This document shows, one piece after another, positions 1-10,272 of a DNA stretch of 64,000 bases. A program made the translations under genes and the position numbers. Location of the stretch: contig JALIGW010000283.1 in the NCBI GenBank assembly GCA_023053685.1, positions 42,532-106,531 on the forward strand, read 5' to 3'. The notes beneath the pieces are model-generated. The model did not search any database. It had not been told where the DNA came from and was given only the letters and a program-made list of their open reading frames with translations. The number at the start of each line of letters is the position of its first letter. Position 1 is the stretch's first letter. This stretch comes from Diadophis punctatus similis (Eukaryota; Chordata; Lepidosauria; Squamata; Dipsadidae).

Positions 1-1
1 A

Positions 2-167
2 CACCTCAGAAATGAAAATGAAACACATATTCCTGTTCCCCAAAGGCTGGAAAGCCGAATTCTCGCTTGATTTTCGATTCCGAGCCTACCCTGAAGAGCT
101 AGCCCAAAGTCTAACACTGCATTCGCCTTAGGACTCAATACAGCCAAAAAACATGACTTTTGACAAA
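2..167 (+). repeat. Reference monomer (166 bp) with landmark sites
   Basis: This first complete monomer defines the m1-m166 coordinates used in other entries. It has 72 G or C bases (43%). An EcoRI site (gaattc, m56-61) is present in nearly every monomer, and an NheI site (gctagc, m97-102) in most. Monomers with the cacacagaattcgcc or cacggaattcgcc ending have a second EcoRI site near m119-124. CpG dinucleotides lie at m55, m63, m74, m80 and m123, with a sixth at m42 in acggg and acgtg forms. The tail has an A-tract after gcc or gccc (m145-150), then a T4 run at m157-160. The core of m1-36 and m46-58 is well conserved, while m41-45 is the most variable spot. Confidence 0.95.
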
Positions 168-331
168 CACCTCAGAAATGAAAATGAAACACATATTCCT
201 GTTCCCCACGGGCTGCAAAGCCGAATTCTCGCTTGATTTTCGATTCCGACCTTTCCCTGAAGAGCTAGCCCAAGGTCTAACACACTTCACCTTATTTCTC
301 AATTTAGCCCAAAAACATCACTTTTGACAAA
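168..331 (+). repeat. 164-bp monomer subtype with cacacttc ending
   Basis: Two bases are missing at m117-121, so the usual cacagcattcgcc becomes cacacttcrcc. The head normally carries gggctgcaaagcc, the centre is the ccttt type, and the tail usually reads tttctcaatttagccc. The same subtype starts at 7787, 9279, 10937, 16076, 17568, 19392, 20720, 22544, 24202, 26026, 27684, 28678, 31992, 33152, 34810, 35804, 39452, 42600, 44092, 45086 and 51890, plus a shorter derivative at 40944. Shared linked variants show that the deletion arose once and was copied with its neighbours, which makes it a good landmark for aligning HOR copies. Confidence 0.92.
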
Positions 332-497
332 CACCTCAGAAATGAAAAAGAAACACATATTCCTGTTCCCCACAGGCTGGAAAGCCGAATTCTCACTTGA
401 TTTTTGATTCCGACCTTTCCCTGAAGAGTTAGCCCAATGTCTAACACAGAATTCGCCTCATTTCTCAATTCAGCCCAAAAACATCACTTTTGACAAA

Positions 498-2820
498 CAC
501 CTCAGAAATGAAAAAGAAACACATATTCCTGTTCCCCACGTGCTGGAAAGCCGAATTCTCGCTTGATTTTCGATTCCGAGCCTACCCTGAAGAGCTAGCC
601 CAAAGTCTAACACAGCATTCGCCTTAGGACTCAATACAGCCAAAAAACATGACTTTTGACAAACACCTCAGAAATGAAAATGAAACACATATTCCTGTTC
701 CCCACAGGCTGGAAAGCCGAATTCTTGCTTGATTTTTGATTCCGACCTTTCCCTGAAGAGCTAGCCCAATGTCTAACACGGAATTCGCCTTAGTTCTCAA
801 TTCAGCTAAAAAACATCACTTTTGACAAACACATCAGAAATGAAAAAGAAACACAAATTCCTGTTCCCCACATGCTGGAAAGCCGAATTCTCGCTTGAAT
901 TTTGATTCCGAGCCTACCCTGAAGAGCTAGCCCAAAGTCTAACACGGCATTCGCCTCAGGATTCAATTCAGTCCAAAATCATCACTTTTGACAAACACCT
1001 CAGAAATGAAAATGAAACACATATTCCTGTTCCCCACAGGCTGGAAAGCTGAATTCTCGCTTGATTTTCGATTCCGAGCCTACCCTGAAGAGCTAGCCCG
1101 AAGGCTAACACAGCATTCGCCTCAATTCTCAATTCAGCCAAAAAGCATCACTTTTGACAAACACCTCAGAAATGAAAATGAAACACATATTCCTCTTCCC
1201 CATGTGCTGGAAAGCCGAATTCTCGCTTGATTTTCGATTCCGAGCCTACCCTGAAGAGCTAGCCCAAAGTCTAACACAGCATTCGCCTTAGTTCTCAATT
1301 TAGCCCAAAAACATCACTTTTGACAAACACCTCAGAAATGAAAAAGAAACACATATTCCTGTTCCCCACAGGCTGGAAAGCCGAATTCTCACTTTATTTT
1401 TGATTCCGACCTTTCCCTGAAGAGCTAGCCCAATGTCTAACACAGAATTCGCCTTATTTCTCAATTCGCCCAAAAACATCACTTTTGACAAACACCTCAG
1501 AAATGAAAAAGAAACACATATTCCTGTTCCCCACGTGCTGGAAAGCCGAATTCTCGCTTGATTTTCGATTCCGAGCCTACCCTGAAGAGCTAGCCCAAAG
1601 TCTAACACAGCATTCGCTTTAGGACTCAATACAGCCAAAAAACATGACTTTTGACAAACACCTCAGAAATGAAAATGAAACACATATTCCTGTTCCCCAC
1701 AGGCTGGAAATCCGAATCCTTGCTTGATTTTTGATTCCGACCTTTCCCTGAAGAGCTAGCCCAATGTCTAACACGGAATTCGCCTTAGTTCTCAATTCAG
1801 CCAAAAAACATCACTTTTGACAAACACATCAGAAATGAAAAAGAAACACATATTCCTGTTCCCCACATGCTGGAAAGCCGAATTCTCGCTTGAATTTTGA
1901 TTCCGAGCCTACCCTGAAGAGCTAGCCCAAAGTCTAACACGGCATTCGCCTCAGGATTCAATTCAGTCCAAAATCATCACTTTTGACAAACACCTCAGAA
2001 ATGAAAAAGAAACACATATTCCTGTTCCCCACGTGTTGGAAAGCCGAATTCTCGCTTGATTTTCGATTCCGAGCCTACCCTGAAGAGCTAGCCCAAAGTC
2101 TAACACTGCATTCGCCTTAGGATTCAATTCAGCCCAAAAACATCACTTTTGACAAACACCTCAGAAATGAAAAAGAAACACATATTCCTGTTCCCCACGT
2201 GTTGGAAAGCCGAATTCTCGCTTGATTTTCGATTCCGAGCCTACCCTGAAGAGCTAGCCCAAAGTCTAACACAGCATTCGCCTTAGGATTCAATTCAGCC
2301 CAAAAACATCACTTTTGACAAAAACCTCAGAAATGAAAAAGAAACACATATTCCTGTTCCCCACAGGCTGGGAAGCCGAATTCTCGCTTGAATTTTGATT
2401 CCGAGCCTACCCTGAAGAGCTAGCCCAATGTCTAACACAGAATTCGCCTTATTTCTCAATTCAGCCCAAAAACATCACTTTTGACAAACACCTCAGAAAT
2501 GAAAAAGAAACATATATTCCTGTTCCCCACGGGCTGGAAAGCCGAATTCTTGCTTGAATTTCGATTCCGAGCCTACCCTGAAGAGCTAGCCCAAGGTCGA
2601 ACACAGCATTCGCCTTATTTCTCAATTCAGCCCAAAAACATCACTTTTGACAAACACCTCAGAAATGAAAATGAAACACATATTCCTGTTCCCCACAGGC
2701 TGGAAAGCTGAATTCTCGCTTGATTTTCGATTCCGAGCCTACCCTGAAGAGCTAGCCCGAAGGCTAACACAGCATTCGCCTCAGTTCTCAATTCAGCCAA
2801 AAAGCATCACTTTTGACAAA
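498..2820 (+). repeat. Left-flank block matching 58528-60851
   Basis: Fourteen monomers from 498 correspond in order to the run from 58528 near the other end of the window. Rare shared marks are cacaaattcc (only near 852 and 58882), cccatgtgctgg (near 1200 and 59064), a tagttctcaatttagccc tail (near 1290 and 59155), and the gacaaaaacctc joint followed by ggctgggaagcc and gaattttg. The right copy lacks one monomer (the 830/996 pair is fused at 58860) and has gained a dimer at 59690-60021. The left copy alone has the 165-bp monomer at 1328. The offset is about 58.0-58.2 kb. Confidence 0.8.
1328..1492 (+). repeat. 165-bp monomer, one-base tail deletion
   Basis: The tail reads caattcgccc instead of caattcagccc, a loss of one base near 1467. 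No other monomer in the window shows this change, including its counterpart at 59192, so it is private and probably recent. Confidence 0.85.
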
Positions 2821-3650
2821 CACCTCAGAAATGAAAATGAAACACATATTCCTCTTCCCCACGTGCTGGAAAGCCGAATTCTCGCTTGATTTTTGATTCC
2901 GAGCCTACCCTGAAGAGCTAGCCCAAAGTCTAACACAGCATTCGCCTTAGTTCTCAATTCAGCCAAAAAGCATCACTTTTGACAAACACCTCAGAAATGA
3001 AAATGAAACACACATTCCTGTTCCCCACGGGCTGCAAAGCCGAATTCTCACTTGATTTTTGATTCCGACCTTTCCCTGAAGAGCTAGCCCAATGTCTAAC
3101 ACAGAATTCGCCTTATTTCTCAATTCAGCCCAAAAACATCACTTTTGACAAACACCTCAGAAATGAAAAAGAAACACATATTCCTGTTCCCCACGTGTTG
3201 GAAAGCCGAATTCTCGCTTGATTTTCGATTCCGAGCCTACCCTGAAGAGCTAGCCCAAAGTCTAACACTGCATTCGCCTTAGGATTCAATTCAGCCCAAA
3301 AACATCACTTTTGACAAACACCTCAGAAATGAAAAAGAAACACATATTCCTGTTCCCCACGTGTTGGAAAGCCAAATTCTCGCTTGATTTTCGATTCCGA
3401 GCCTACCCTGAAGAGCTAGCCGAAAGTCTAACACAGCATTCGCCTTAGGACTCAATACAGCCAAAAAACATGAATTTTGACAAACACCTCAGAAATGAAA
3501 ATGAAACACATATTCCTGTTCCCCACAGGCTGGAAAGCCGAATTCTTGCTTGATTTTTGATTCCGACCTTTCCCTGAAGAGCTAGCCCAATGTCTAACAC
3601 TGCATTCACCTTAGTTCTCAATTCAGCCAAAAAACATCACTTTTGACAAA
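2489..3650 (+). repeat. Seven-monomer block matching 8781-9940
   Basis: Monomers at 2489, 2655, 2821, 2987, 3153, 3319 and 3485 follow the same order of subtypes as 8781, 8947, 9113, 9279, 9443, 9609 and 9775. These are catatattcc with ttgcttgaatttcg, then cgaaggctaac with cctcagttctc, then attcctcttcc, gggctgcaaag, two cgtgttgg monomers, and the cattcacc/tagttctc monomer. Monomer 2987 is full length, with a gggctgcaaag head but a ctcacttg/cacagaattc body. It therefore looks like a fusion of two adjacent subtypes that are separate at 10937 and 11101. Confidence 0.8.
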
Positions 3651-3813
3651 CACATCAGAAATGAAAAAGAAACACATTCCTGTTCCCCACAGGCTGGAAA
3701 GCCGAATTCTCGCTTGATTTTTGATTCCGACCTTTCCCTGAAGAGCTAGCCCAAGGTCTAACACAGCATTCGCCTTAGGACTCAATACAGCCAAAAACAT
3801 CACTTTTGACAAA
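3651..3813 (+). repeat. 163-bp monomer with two deletions
   Basis: Two bases are missing near 3676 (cacattcc for cacatattcc), and one A is missing from the tail tract near 3792. The monomer at 4312-4474 has the same pair of deletions and additionally reads attccagttcc. The two may descend from one another, or both sites may be prone to slippage. Confidence 0.85.
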
Positions 3814-4970
3814 CACCTCAGAAATGAAAAAGAAACACATATTCCTGTTCCCCACAGGCTGGAAAGCCGAATTCTCGCTTGATTTTTGATTCCGAGCCTA
3901 CCCTGAAGAGCTAGCTCAAGATCTAACACAGCATTCGCCTTATTTCTCAATTCAGCCCAAAAACATCACTTTTTACAAACACCTCAGAAATGAAAATGAA
4001 ACACATATTCCTGTTCCCCACGGTCTGGAAAGCCGAATTCTCGCTTGATTTTCGATTCTGAGCCTACCCTGAAGAGCTAGCCCAAAGTCTAACACTGCAT
4101 TCGCCTTAGGACTCAATACAGACAAAAAACATGACTTTTGACAAACACCTCAGAAATGAAAATGAAACACATATTCCTGTTCCCCACAGGCTGGAAAGCC
4201 GAATTCTCGCTTGATTTTCGATTCCGAGCCTATGCTGAAGAGCTAGCTCACGGTCTAACACAGCATTCGCCTTATTTCTCAATTCAGCCCAAAAACATCA
4301 CTTTTGACAAACACCTCAGAAATGAAAAAGAAACACATTCCAGTTCCCCATAGGCTGGAAAGCCAAATTCTCGCTTGATTTTCGATTCCGAGCCTACCCT
4401 GAAGAGCTAGCCCAAGGTGTAACACAGCATTCGCCTTAGGACTCAATACAGCCAAAAATATGACTTTTGACAAACACCTCAGAAATGAAAATGAAACACA
4501 TATTCCTGTTCCCCACAGGCTGGAAAGCCGAATTCTCGCTTGATTTTTGATTCCGACCTTTCCCTGAAGAGCTAGCCCAAGGTCTAACACAGCATTCGCC
4601 TTAGGACTCAATACAGCCAAAAACATCACTTTTGACAAACACCTCAGAAATGAAAAAGAAACACATATTCCTGTTCCCCACAGGCTGGAAAGCCGAACTC
4701 TCGCTTGATTTTCGATTCCGAGCCTACCCTGAAGAGCTAGCTCAAGGTCTAACACAGCATTCGCCTTATTTCTCAATTCAGCCCAAAAACATCACTTTTG
4801 ACAAACACCTCAGAAATGAAAATGAAACACATATTCCTGTTCCCCACGGGCTGGAAAGCCGAATTCTCGCTTGATTTTCGATTCTGAGCCTACCCTGAAG
4901 AGCTAGCCCAAAGTCTAACACTGCATTCGCCTTAGGACTCAATACAGCCAAAAATATGACTTTTGACAAA
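3651..4970 (+). repeat. Three-monomer block duplicated at 824-bp spacing
   Basis: Monomers 3651, 3814 and 3980 resemble 4475, 4640 and 4806 in order: a short ggactc-tailed ccttt type, a gctcaag type with a tttctcaattc tail, and a ttctgagcc type with cactgc. A dimer (4146, 4312) separates the two. Related trios occur at 6460-6956 and 30665-31161. This part is rich in small deletions: 163-bp monomers at 3651 and 4312 (both lost two bases of acatatt, plus one A of the tail tract) and 165-bp monomers at 4475 and 4806. It is one of the least length-stable parts of the window. Confidence 0.72.
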
Positions 4971-5961
4971 CACCTCAGAAATGAAAATGAAACACATATT
5001 CCTGTTCCCCACAGGCTGGAAAGCCGAATTCTCGCTTGATTTTTGATTCCGACCTTTCCCTGAAGAGCTAGCCCAAGGTCTAACAGAGCATTCGCCTAAT
5101 TTCTAAATTCAGCCCAAAAACATCACTTTTGAAAAACACCTCAGAAATGAAAAAGAAACACATATTCCTGTTCCCCACGGGCTGGAAAGCCGAATTCTCG
5201 CTTGATTTTCGATTCTGAGCCTACCCTGAAGAGCTAGCCCAAAGTCTAACTGCATTCGCCTTAGGACTCAATACAGCCAAAAAACATGACTTTTGACAAA
5301 CACCTCAGAAATGAAAATGAAACACATATTCCTGTTCCCCATGGGCTGGAAAGCCGAATTCTCGCTTGATTTTCGATTCCGAGCCTACCCTGAAGAGCTA
5401 GCCCAAAGTCTAACACTGCATTCGCCTTAGGACTCAACACAGCCAAAAAACATGACTTTTGACAAACACCTCAGAAATGAAAATGAAACACATATTCCTG
5501 TTCTCCACAGGCTGGAAAGCCGAATTCTCGCTTGATTTTTGATTCCGAGCCTACCCTGAAGAGCTAGCTCACGGTCTAACACAGCATTCGCCTTATTTCT
5601 AAATTCAGCCCAAAAACATCACTTTTGAAAAACACCTCAGAAATGAAAAAGAAACACATATTCCTGTTCCCCACGGGCTGGAAAGCCGAATTCTCGCTTG
5701 ATTTTCGATTCTGAGCCTACCCTGAAGAGCTAGCCCAAAGTCTAACTGCATTCGCCTTAGGACTCAATACAGCCAAAAAACATGACTTTTGACAAACACC
5801 TCAGAAATGAAAATGAAACACATATTCCTGTTCCCCATGGGCTGGAAAGCCGAATTCTCGCTTGATTTTCGATTCCGAGACTACCCTGAAGAGCTAGCCC
5901 AAAGTCTAACACAGCATTCGCCTTAGGACTCAATACAGCCAAAAATATGACTTTTGACAAA
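4971..5961 (+). repeat. Trimeric HOR, two copies (496 and 495 bp)
   Basis: Units 4971-5466 and 5467-5961 each contain three subtypes in order. First comes a monomer whose tail reads tttctaaattc and ends gaaaaacac instead of gacaaacac. Second is a ttctgagcc monomer lacking two bases (gtctaactgc). Third is a cccatgggctgg monomer with a ggactc tail. The second unit has cgagactaccc at m81-90 and a one-base loss in the A-tract (5797-5961). The second unit is repeated faithfully at 29672-30166 in macro-unit copy 2. Confidence 0.75.
5137..5300 (+). repeat. 164-bp monomer subtype lacking ca at gtctaacactgc
   Basis: The sequence reads gtctaactgc where relatives read gtctaacactgc, which is a two-base deletion independent of the cacacttc subtype. 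The same subtype starts at 5633, 13093, 29838 and 37960. It is always followed by a cccatgggctgg monomer, so it travels as part of a small cassette. Confidence 0.9.
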
Positions 5962-7288
5962 CACCTCAGAAATGAAAATGAAACACATATTCCTGTTCCC
6001 CACAGGCTGGAAAGCCGAATTCTCGCTTGATTTTTGATTCCGACCTTTCCCTGAAGAGCTAGCCCAAGGTCTAACACAGCATTCGTCTTATTTCTCAATT
6101 CAGCCCAAAAACATCACTTTTGACAAACACCTCAGAAATGAAAATGAAACACATATTCCTGTTCCCCACAGGCTGGAAAGCCGAATTCTCGCTTGATTTT
6201 CGATTCCGAGCCTACCCTGAAGAGCTAGCTCACGGTCTAACACAGCATTCGCCTTATTTCTAAATTCAGCCCAAAAACATCACTTTTGAAAAACACCTCA
6301 GAAATGAAAAAGAAACACATATTCCTGTTCTCCACGGGCTGGAAAGCCGAATTCTCGCTTGATTTTCGATTCTGAGCCTACCCTGAAGAGCTAGCCCAAA
6401 GTCTAACACTGCATTCGCCTTAGGACTCAATACAGCCAAAAAACATCACTTTTGACAAACACCTCAGAAATGAAAATGAAACATATATTCCTGTTCCCCA
6501 CAGGCTGGAAAGCTGAATTCTCGCTTGATTTTTGATTCCGACCTTTCCCTGAAGAGCTAGCCCAAGTTCTAACACAGCATTCGCCTTAGGACTCAATACA
6601 GCCAAAAACATCACTTTTGACAAACACCTCAGAAATGAAAAAGAAACACATATTCCTGTTCCCCACAGGCTGGAAAGCCGAATTCTCGCTTGATTTTCGA
6701 TTCCGAGCCTACCCTGAAGAGCTAGCTCAAGGTCTAACACAGCATTCGCCTTATTTCTCAATTCAGCCCAAAAACATCACTTTTGACAAACACCTCAGAA
6801 TTGAAAATGAAACACATATTCCTGTTCCCCACGGGCTGGAAAGCCGAATTCTCGCTTGATTTTCGATTCTGAGCCTACCCTGAAGAGCTAGCCCAAAGTC
6901 TAACACTGCATTCGCCTTAGGACTCAATACAGCCAAAAAACATCACTTTTGACAAACACCTCAGAAATGAAAATGAAACATATATTCCTGTTCCCCACAG
7001 GCTGGAAAGCCGAATTCTCGCTTGATTTTCGATTCCGAGCCTACCCTGAAGAGCTAGCCCAAAGTCTAACACAGCATTCGCCTTAGGACTGAATACAGCC
7101 AAAAAACATGACTTTTGACAAACACCTCAGAAATGAAAATGAAACACATATTCCTGTTCCCCACAGGCTGGAAAGCCGAATTCTCGCTTGATTTTTGATT
7201 CTGACCTTTCCCTGAAGAGCTAGTCCAAGGTCTAACACCGCATTCGTCTTATTTCTCAATTCAGCCGAAAAACATCACTTTTGACAAA

Positions 7289-7786
7289 CACCTCAGAAAT
7301 GAAAAAGAAACACATATTCCTGTTCCCCACGGGCTGGAAAGCCGAATTCTCGCTTGATTTTCGATTCCGAGCCTACCCTGAAGAGCTAGCCCAAAGTCTA
7401 AAACAGCATTCGCGTTATTTCTCAATTCAGCCCAAAAACATCACTTTTGACAAACGCCTCAGAAATGAAAATGAAACACATATTCCTGTTCCCCACAGGC
7501 TGGAAAGTTGAATTCTCGCTTGATTTTCGATTCCGAGCCAACCCTGAAGACCTAGCCCAAGGTCTAACACAGCATTCGTCTTATTTCTCAATTCAGCCCA
7601 AAAACATCACTTTTGACAAACACCTCAGAAATGAAAATGAAACACATATTCCTGTTCCCCAAAGGCTGGAAAGCCGAATTCTCGCTTGATTTTCGATTCC
7701 GAGCCTACCCTGAAGAGCTAGCCCAAAGTCTAACACTGCATTCGCCTTAGGACTCAATACAGCCAAAAAACATGACTTTTGACAAA
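7289..7786 (+). repeat. Three-monomer landmark cassette (gcgttattt, gaaagttgaattc, ccccaaagg)
   Basis: Monomer 7289 reads aaaacagcattcgcgtta. Monomer 7455 reads gaaagttgaattc and gagccaaccctgaagacctag, so it lacks the NheI site. Monomer 7621 has ccccaaaggctgg. The middle subtype recurs at 15744, 23870, 27352, 31660, 39120 and 43760, always between the same neighbours or close derivatives. The order is constant across seven copies, which shows that segments much longer than one monomer are the unit of amplification. Confidence 0.88.
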
Positions 7787-8780
7787 CACCTCAGAAATGA
7801 AAATGAAACACATATTCCTGTTCCCCACGGGCTGCAAAGCCGAATTCTCGCTTGATTTTCGATTCCGACCTTTCCCTGAAGAGCTAGCCCAAGGTCTAAC
7901 ACACTTCGCCTTATTTCTCAATTTAGCCCAAAAACATCACTTTTGACAAACACCTCAGAAATGAAAAAGAAACACATATTCCTGTTCCCCACAGGCTGGA
8001 AAGCCGAATTCTCACTTGATTTTTGATTCCGACCTTTCCCTGAAGAGTTAGCCCAATGTCTAACACAGAATTCGCCTCATTTCTCAATTCAGCCCAAAAA
8101 CATCACTTTTGACAAACACCTCAGAAATGAAAAAGAAACACATATTCCTGTTCCCCACGTGCTGGAAAGCCGAATTCTCGCTTGATTTTCGATTCCGAGC
8201 CTACCCTGAAGAGCTAGCCCAAAGTCTAACACAGCATTCGCCGTAGGACTCAATACAGCCAAAAAACATGACTTTTGACAAACACCTCAGAAATGAAAAT
8301 GAAACACATATTCCTGTTCCCCACAGGCTAGAAAGCCGAATTCTTGCTTGATTTTTGATTCTGACCTTTCCCTGAAGAGCTAGCCCAATGTCTAACACGG
8401 AATTCGCCTTAGTTCTCAATTCAGCCAAAAAACATCACTTTTGACAAACACCTCAGAAATGAAAATGAAACACATATTCCTGTTCCCCACAGGCTGGAAA
8501 GCTGAATTCTTGCTTGATTTTTGATTCCGAGCCTACCCTGAAGAGCTAGCCCAAAGTCTAACACAGCATTCGCCTTAGGATTCAATTCAGCCCAAAAACA
8601 TCAGTTTTGACAAACACCTCAGAAATGGAAAAGAAACACATATTCCTGTTCCCCACAGGCTGGAAAGCCGAATTCTCACTTGATTTTTGATTCCGACCTT
8701 TCCCTGAAGAGCTAGCCCAAGGTCTAACACAGCATTCGCCTTATTCCTCAATTCAGCCCAAAAACATCACTTTTGACAAA

Positions 8781-9442
8781 CACCTCAGAAATGAAAAAGA
8801 AACATATATTCCTGTTCCCCACGGGCTGGAAAGCCGAATTCTTGCTTGAATTTCGATTCCGAGCCTACCCTGAAGAGCTAGCCCAAGGTCTAACACAGCA
8901 TTCGCCTTATTTCTCAATTCAGCCCAAAAACATCACTTTTGACAAACACCTCAGAAATGAAAATGAAACACATATTCCTGTTCCCCACAGGCTGGAAAGC
9001 TGAATTCTCGCTTGATTTTCGATTCCGAGCCTACCCTGAAGAGCTAGCCCGAAGGCTAACACAGCATTCGCCTCAGTTCTCAATTCAGCCAAAAAGCATC
9101 ACTTTTGACAAACACCTCAGAAATGAAAATGAAACACATATTCCTCTTCCCCACGTGCTGGAAAGCCGAATTCTCGCTTGATTTTCGATTCCGAGCCTAC
9201 CCTGAAGAGCTAGCCCAAAGTCTAACACAGCATTCGCCTTAGTTCTCAATTCAGCCAAAAAGCATCACTTTTGACAAACACCTCAGAAATGAAAATGAAA
9301 CACACATTCCTGTTCCCCACGGGCTGCAAAGCCGAATTCTCGCTTGATTTTTGATTCCGACCTTTCCCTGAAGAGCTAGCCCAAGGTCTAACACACTTCG
9401 CCTTATTTCTCAATTCAGCCCAAAAACATCACTTTTGACAAA
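8781..9442 (+). repeat. Four-monomer landmark cassette (cgaaggctaac group)
   Basis: Monomer 8781 has catatattcc and ttgcttgaatttcg. Monomer 8947 has gaaagctgaattc, cgaaggctaac and a cctcagttctc tail with aaaaagcatcac. Monomer 9113 has attcctcttcc, and 9279 is the 164-bp subtype. The second subtype recurs at 996, 2655, 17236, 20388, 28346, 40612, 44754, 51558 and, as a hybrid, 58860. Copies at 17236, 20388 and 40612 share cacaccattcgcc, which ties the copy 2 block at 40.6 kb to the 17-20 kb blocks of copy 1. Confidence 0.88.
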
Positions 9443-10106
9443 CACCTCAGAAATGAAAAAGAAACACATATTCCTGTTCCCCACGTGTTGGAAAGCCGAA
9501 TTCTCGCTTGATTTTCGATTCCGAGCCTACCCTGAAGAGCTAGCCCAAAGTCTAACACTGCATTCGCCTTAGGATTCAATTCAGCCCAAAAACATCACTT
9601 TTGACAAACACCTCAGAAATGAAAAAGAAACACATATTCCTGTTCCCCACGTGTTGGAAAGCCGAATTCTCGCTTGATTTTCGATTCCGAGCCTACCCTG
9701 AAGAGCTAGCCGAAAGTCTAACACAGCATTCGCCTTAGGACTCAATACAGCCAAAAAACATGACTTTTGACAAACACCTCAGAAATGAAAATGAAACACA
9801 TATTCCTGTTCCCCACAGGCTGGAAAGCCGAATTCTTGCTTGATTTTTGATTCCGACCTTTCCCTGAAGAGCTAGCCCAATGTCTAACACTGCATTCACC
9901 TTAGTTCTCAATTCAGCCAAAAAACATCACTTTTGACAAACACATCAGAAATGAAAAAGAAACACATATTCCTGTTCCCCACATGCTGGAAAGCCGAATT
10001 CTCGCTTGATTTTCGATTCTGAGCCTACCCTGAAGAGCTAGCCCATAGTCTAACACTGCATTCACCTTAGGATTCAATTCAGCCCAAAAACATCACTTTT
10101 GACAAA

Positions 10107-10272
10107 CACGTCAGAAATGAAACAGAAACACATATTCCTGTTCCCCACGTGTTGGAAAGCCGAATTCTCGCTTGATTTTCGATTCCGAGCCTACCCTGAA
10201 GAGCTAGCCGAAAGTCTAACACAGCATTCTCCTTAGGATTCAATTCAGTCCAAAAACATCACTTTTGACAAA
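10107..10272 (+). repeat. cacgtc/gaaacag landmark subtype
   Basis: The head reads cacgtcagaaatgaaacag instead of cacctcagaaatgaaaawg. The body has cgtgttgg and usually gccgaaagtc, with cattctcc and a cagtccaaaaac tail. Related monomers start at 11931, 18562, 19888, 21714, 24532, 25196, 33980, 36798, 41936, 42930, 46080, 51226, 52718, 57200 and 62512, and at 23040 and 26522 with cacatc. Most follow a cattcacc/ggattc monomer. The copy at 57200 reads gaaacaaaaac, a private change. Confidence 0.85.

Larger units (their letters stand above)
2..829 (+). repeat. Five-monomer block matching 7621-8448
   Basis: Monomers starting at 2, 168, 332, 498 and 664 match those at 7621, 7787, 7951, 8117 and 8283 in order (offset 7619). 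Shared marks are ccccaaaggctgg, the 164-bp subtype, gagttagccc with gaattcgcctcatttc, the cgtgctgg/ggactc monomer, and the cttgcttg/cacggaattc monomer. The match stops at 830, where a cacatc-headed monomer follows instead of the cacctc one at 8449. This looks like the right end of a macro-unit-like segment cut by the window edge. Confidence 0.8.

Noticed and set aside
36..60. Possible CENP-B box around gttggaaagccgaa
   Set aside because: Only the ttggaa core resembles the mammalian box. The required TTCG upstream and CGGG downstream at fixed spacing are absent, and I found no match on the other strand or in the acggg variant.
160..190. TTGACA in every monomer tail, resembling a bacterial -35 box
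   Set aside because: No TATAAT-like element lies at the right spacing downstream, and the context is a eukaryotic-type satellite. The match is one hexamer repeated with the monomer.
988..1230. Recurrent open reading frames of about 60-165 codons on both strands, for example 988-1230 (+), 1300-1638 (-) and 4279-4776 (-)
   Set aside because: They are the same one or two repeat-derived peptides over and over, mostly starting at TTG on the plus strand. They overlap each other on opposite strands and end wherever the 166-bp register (one base more than a multiple of three) brings a stop into frame. The longer ones occur only where small deletions shift the frame. There is no codon-level conservation and no recognisable domain.
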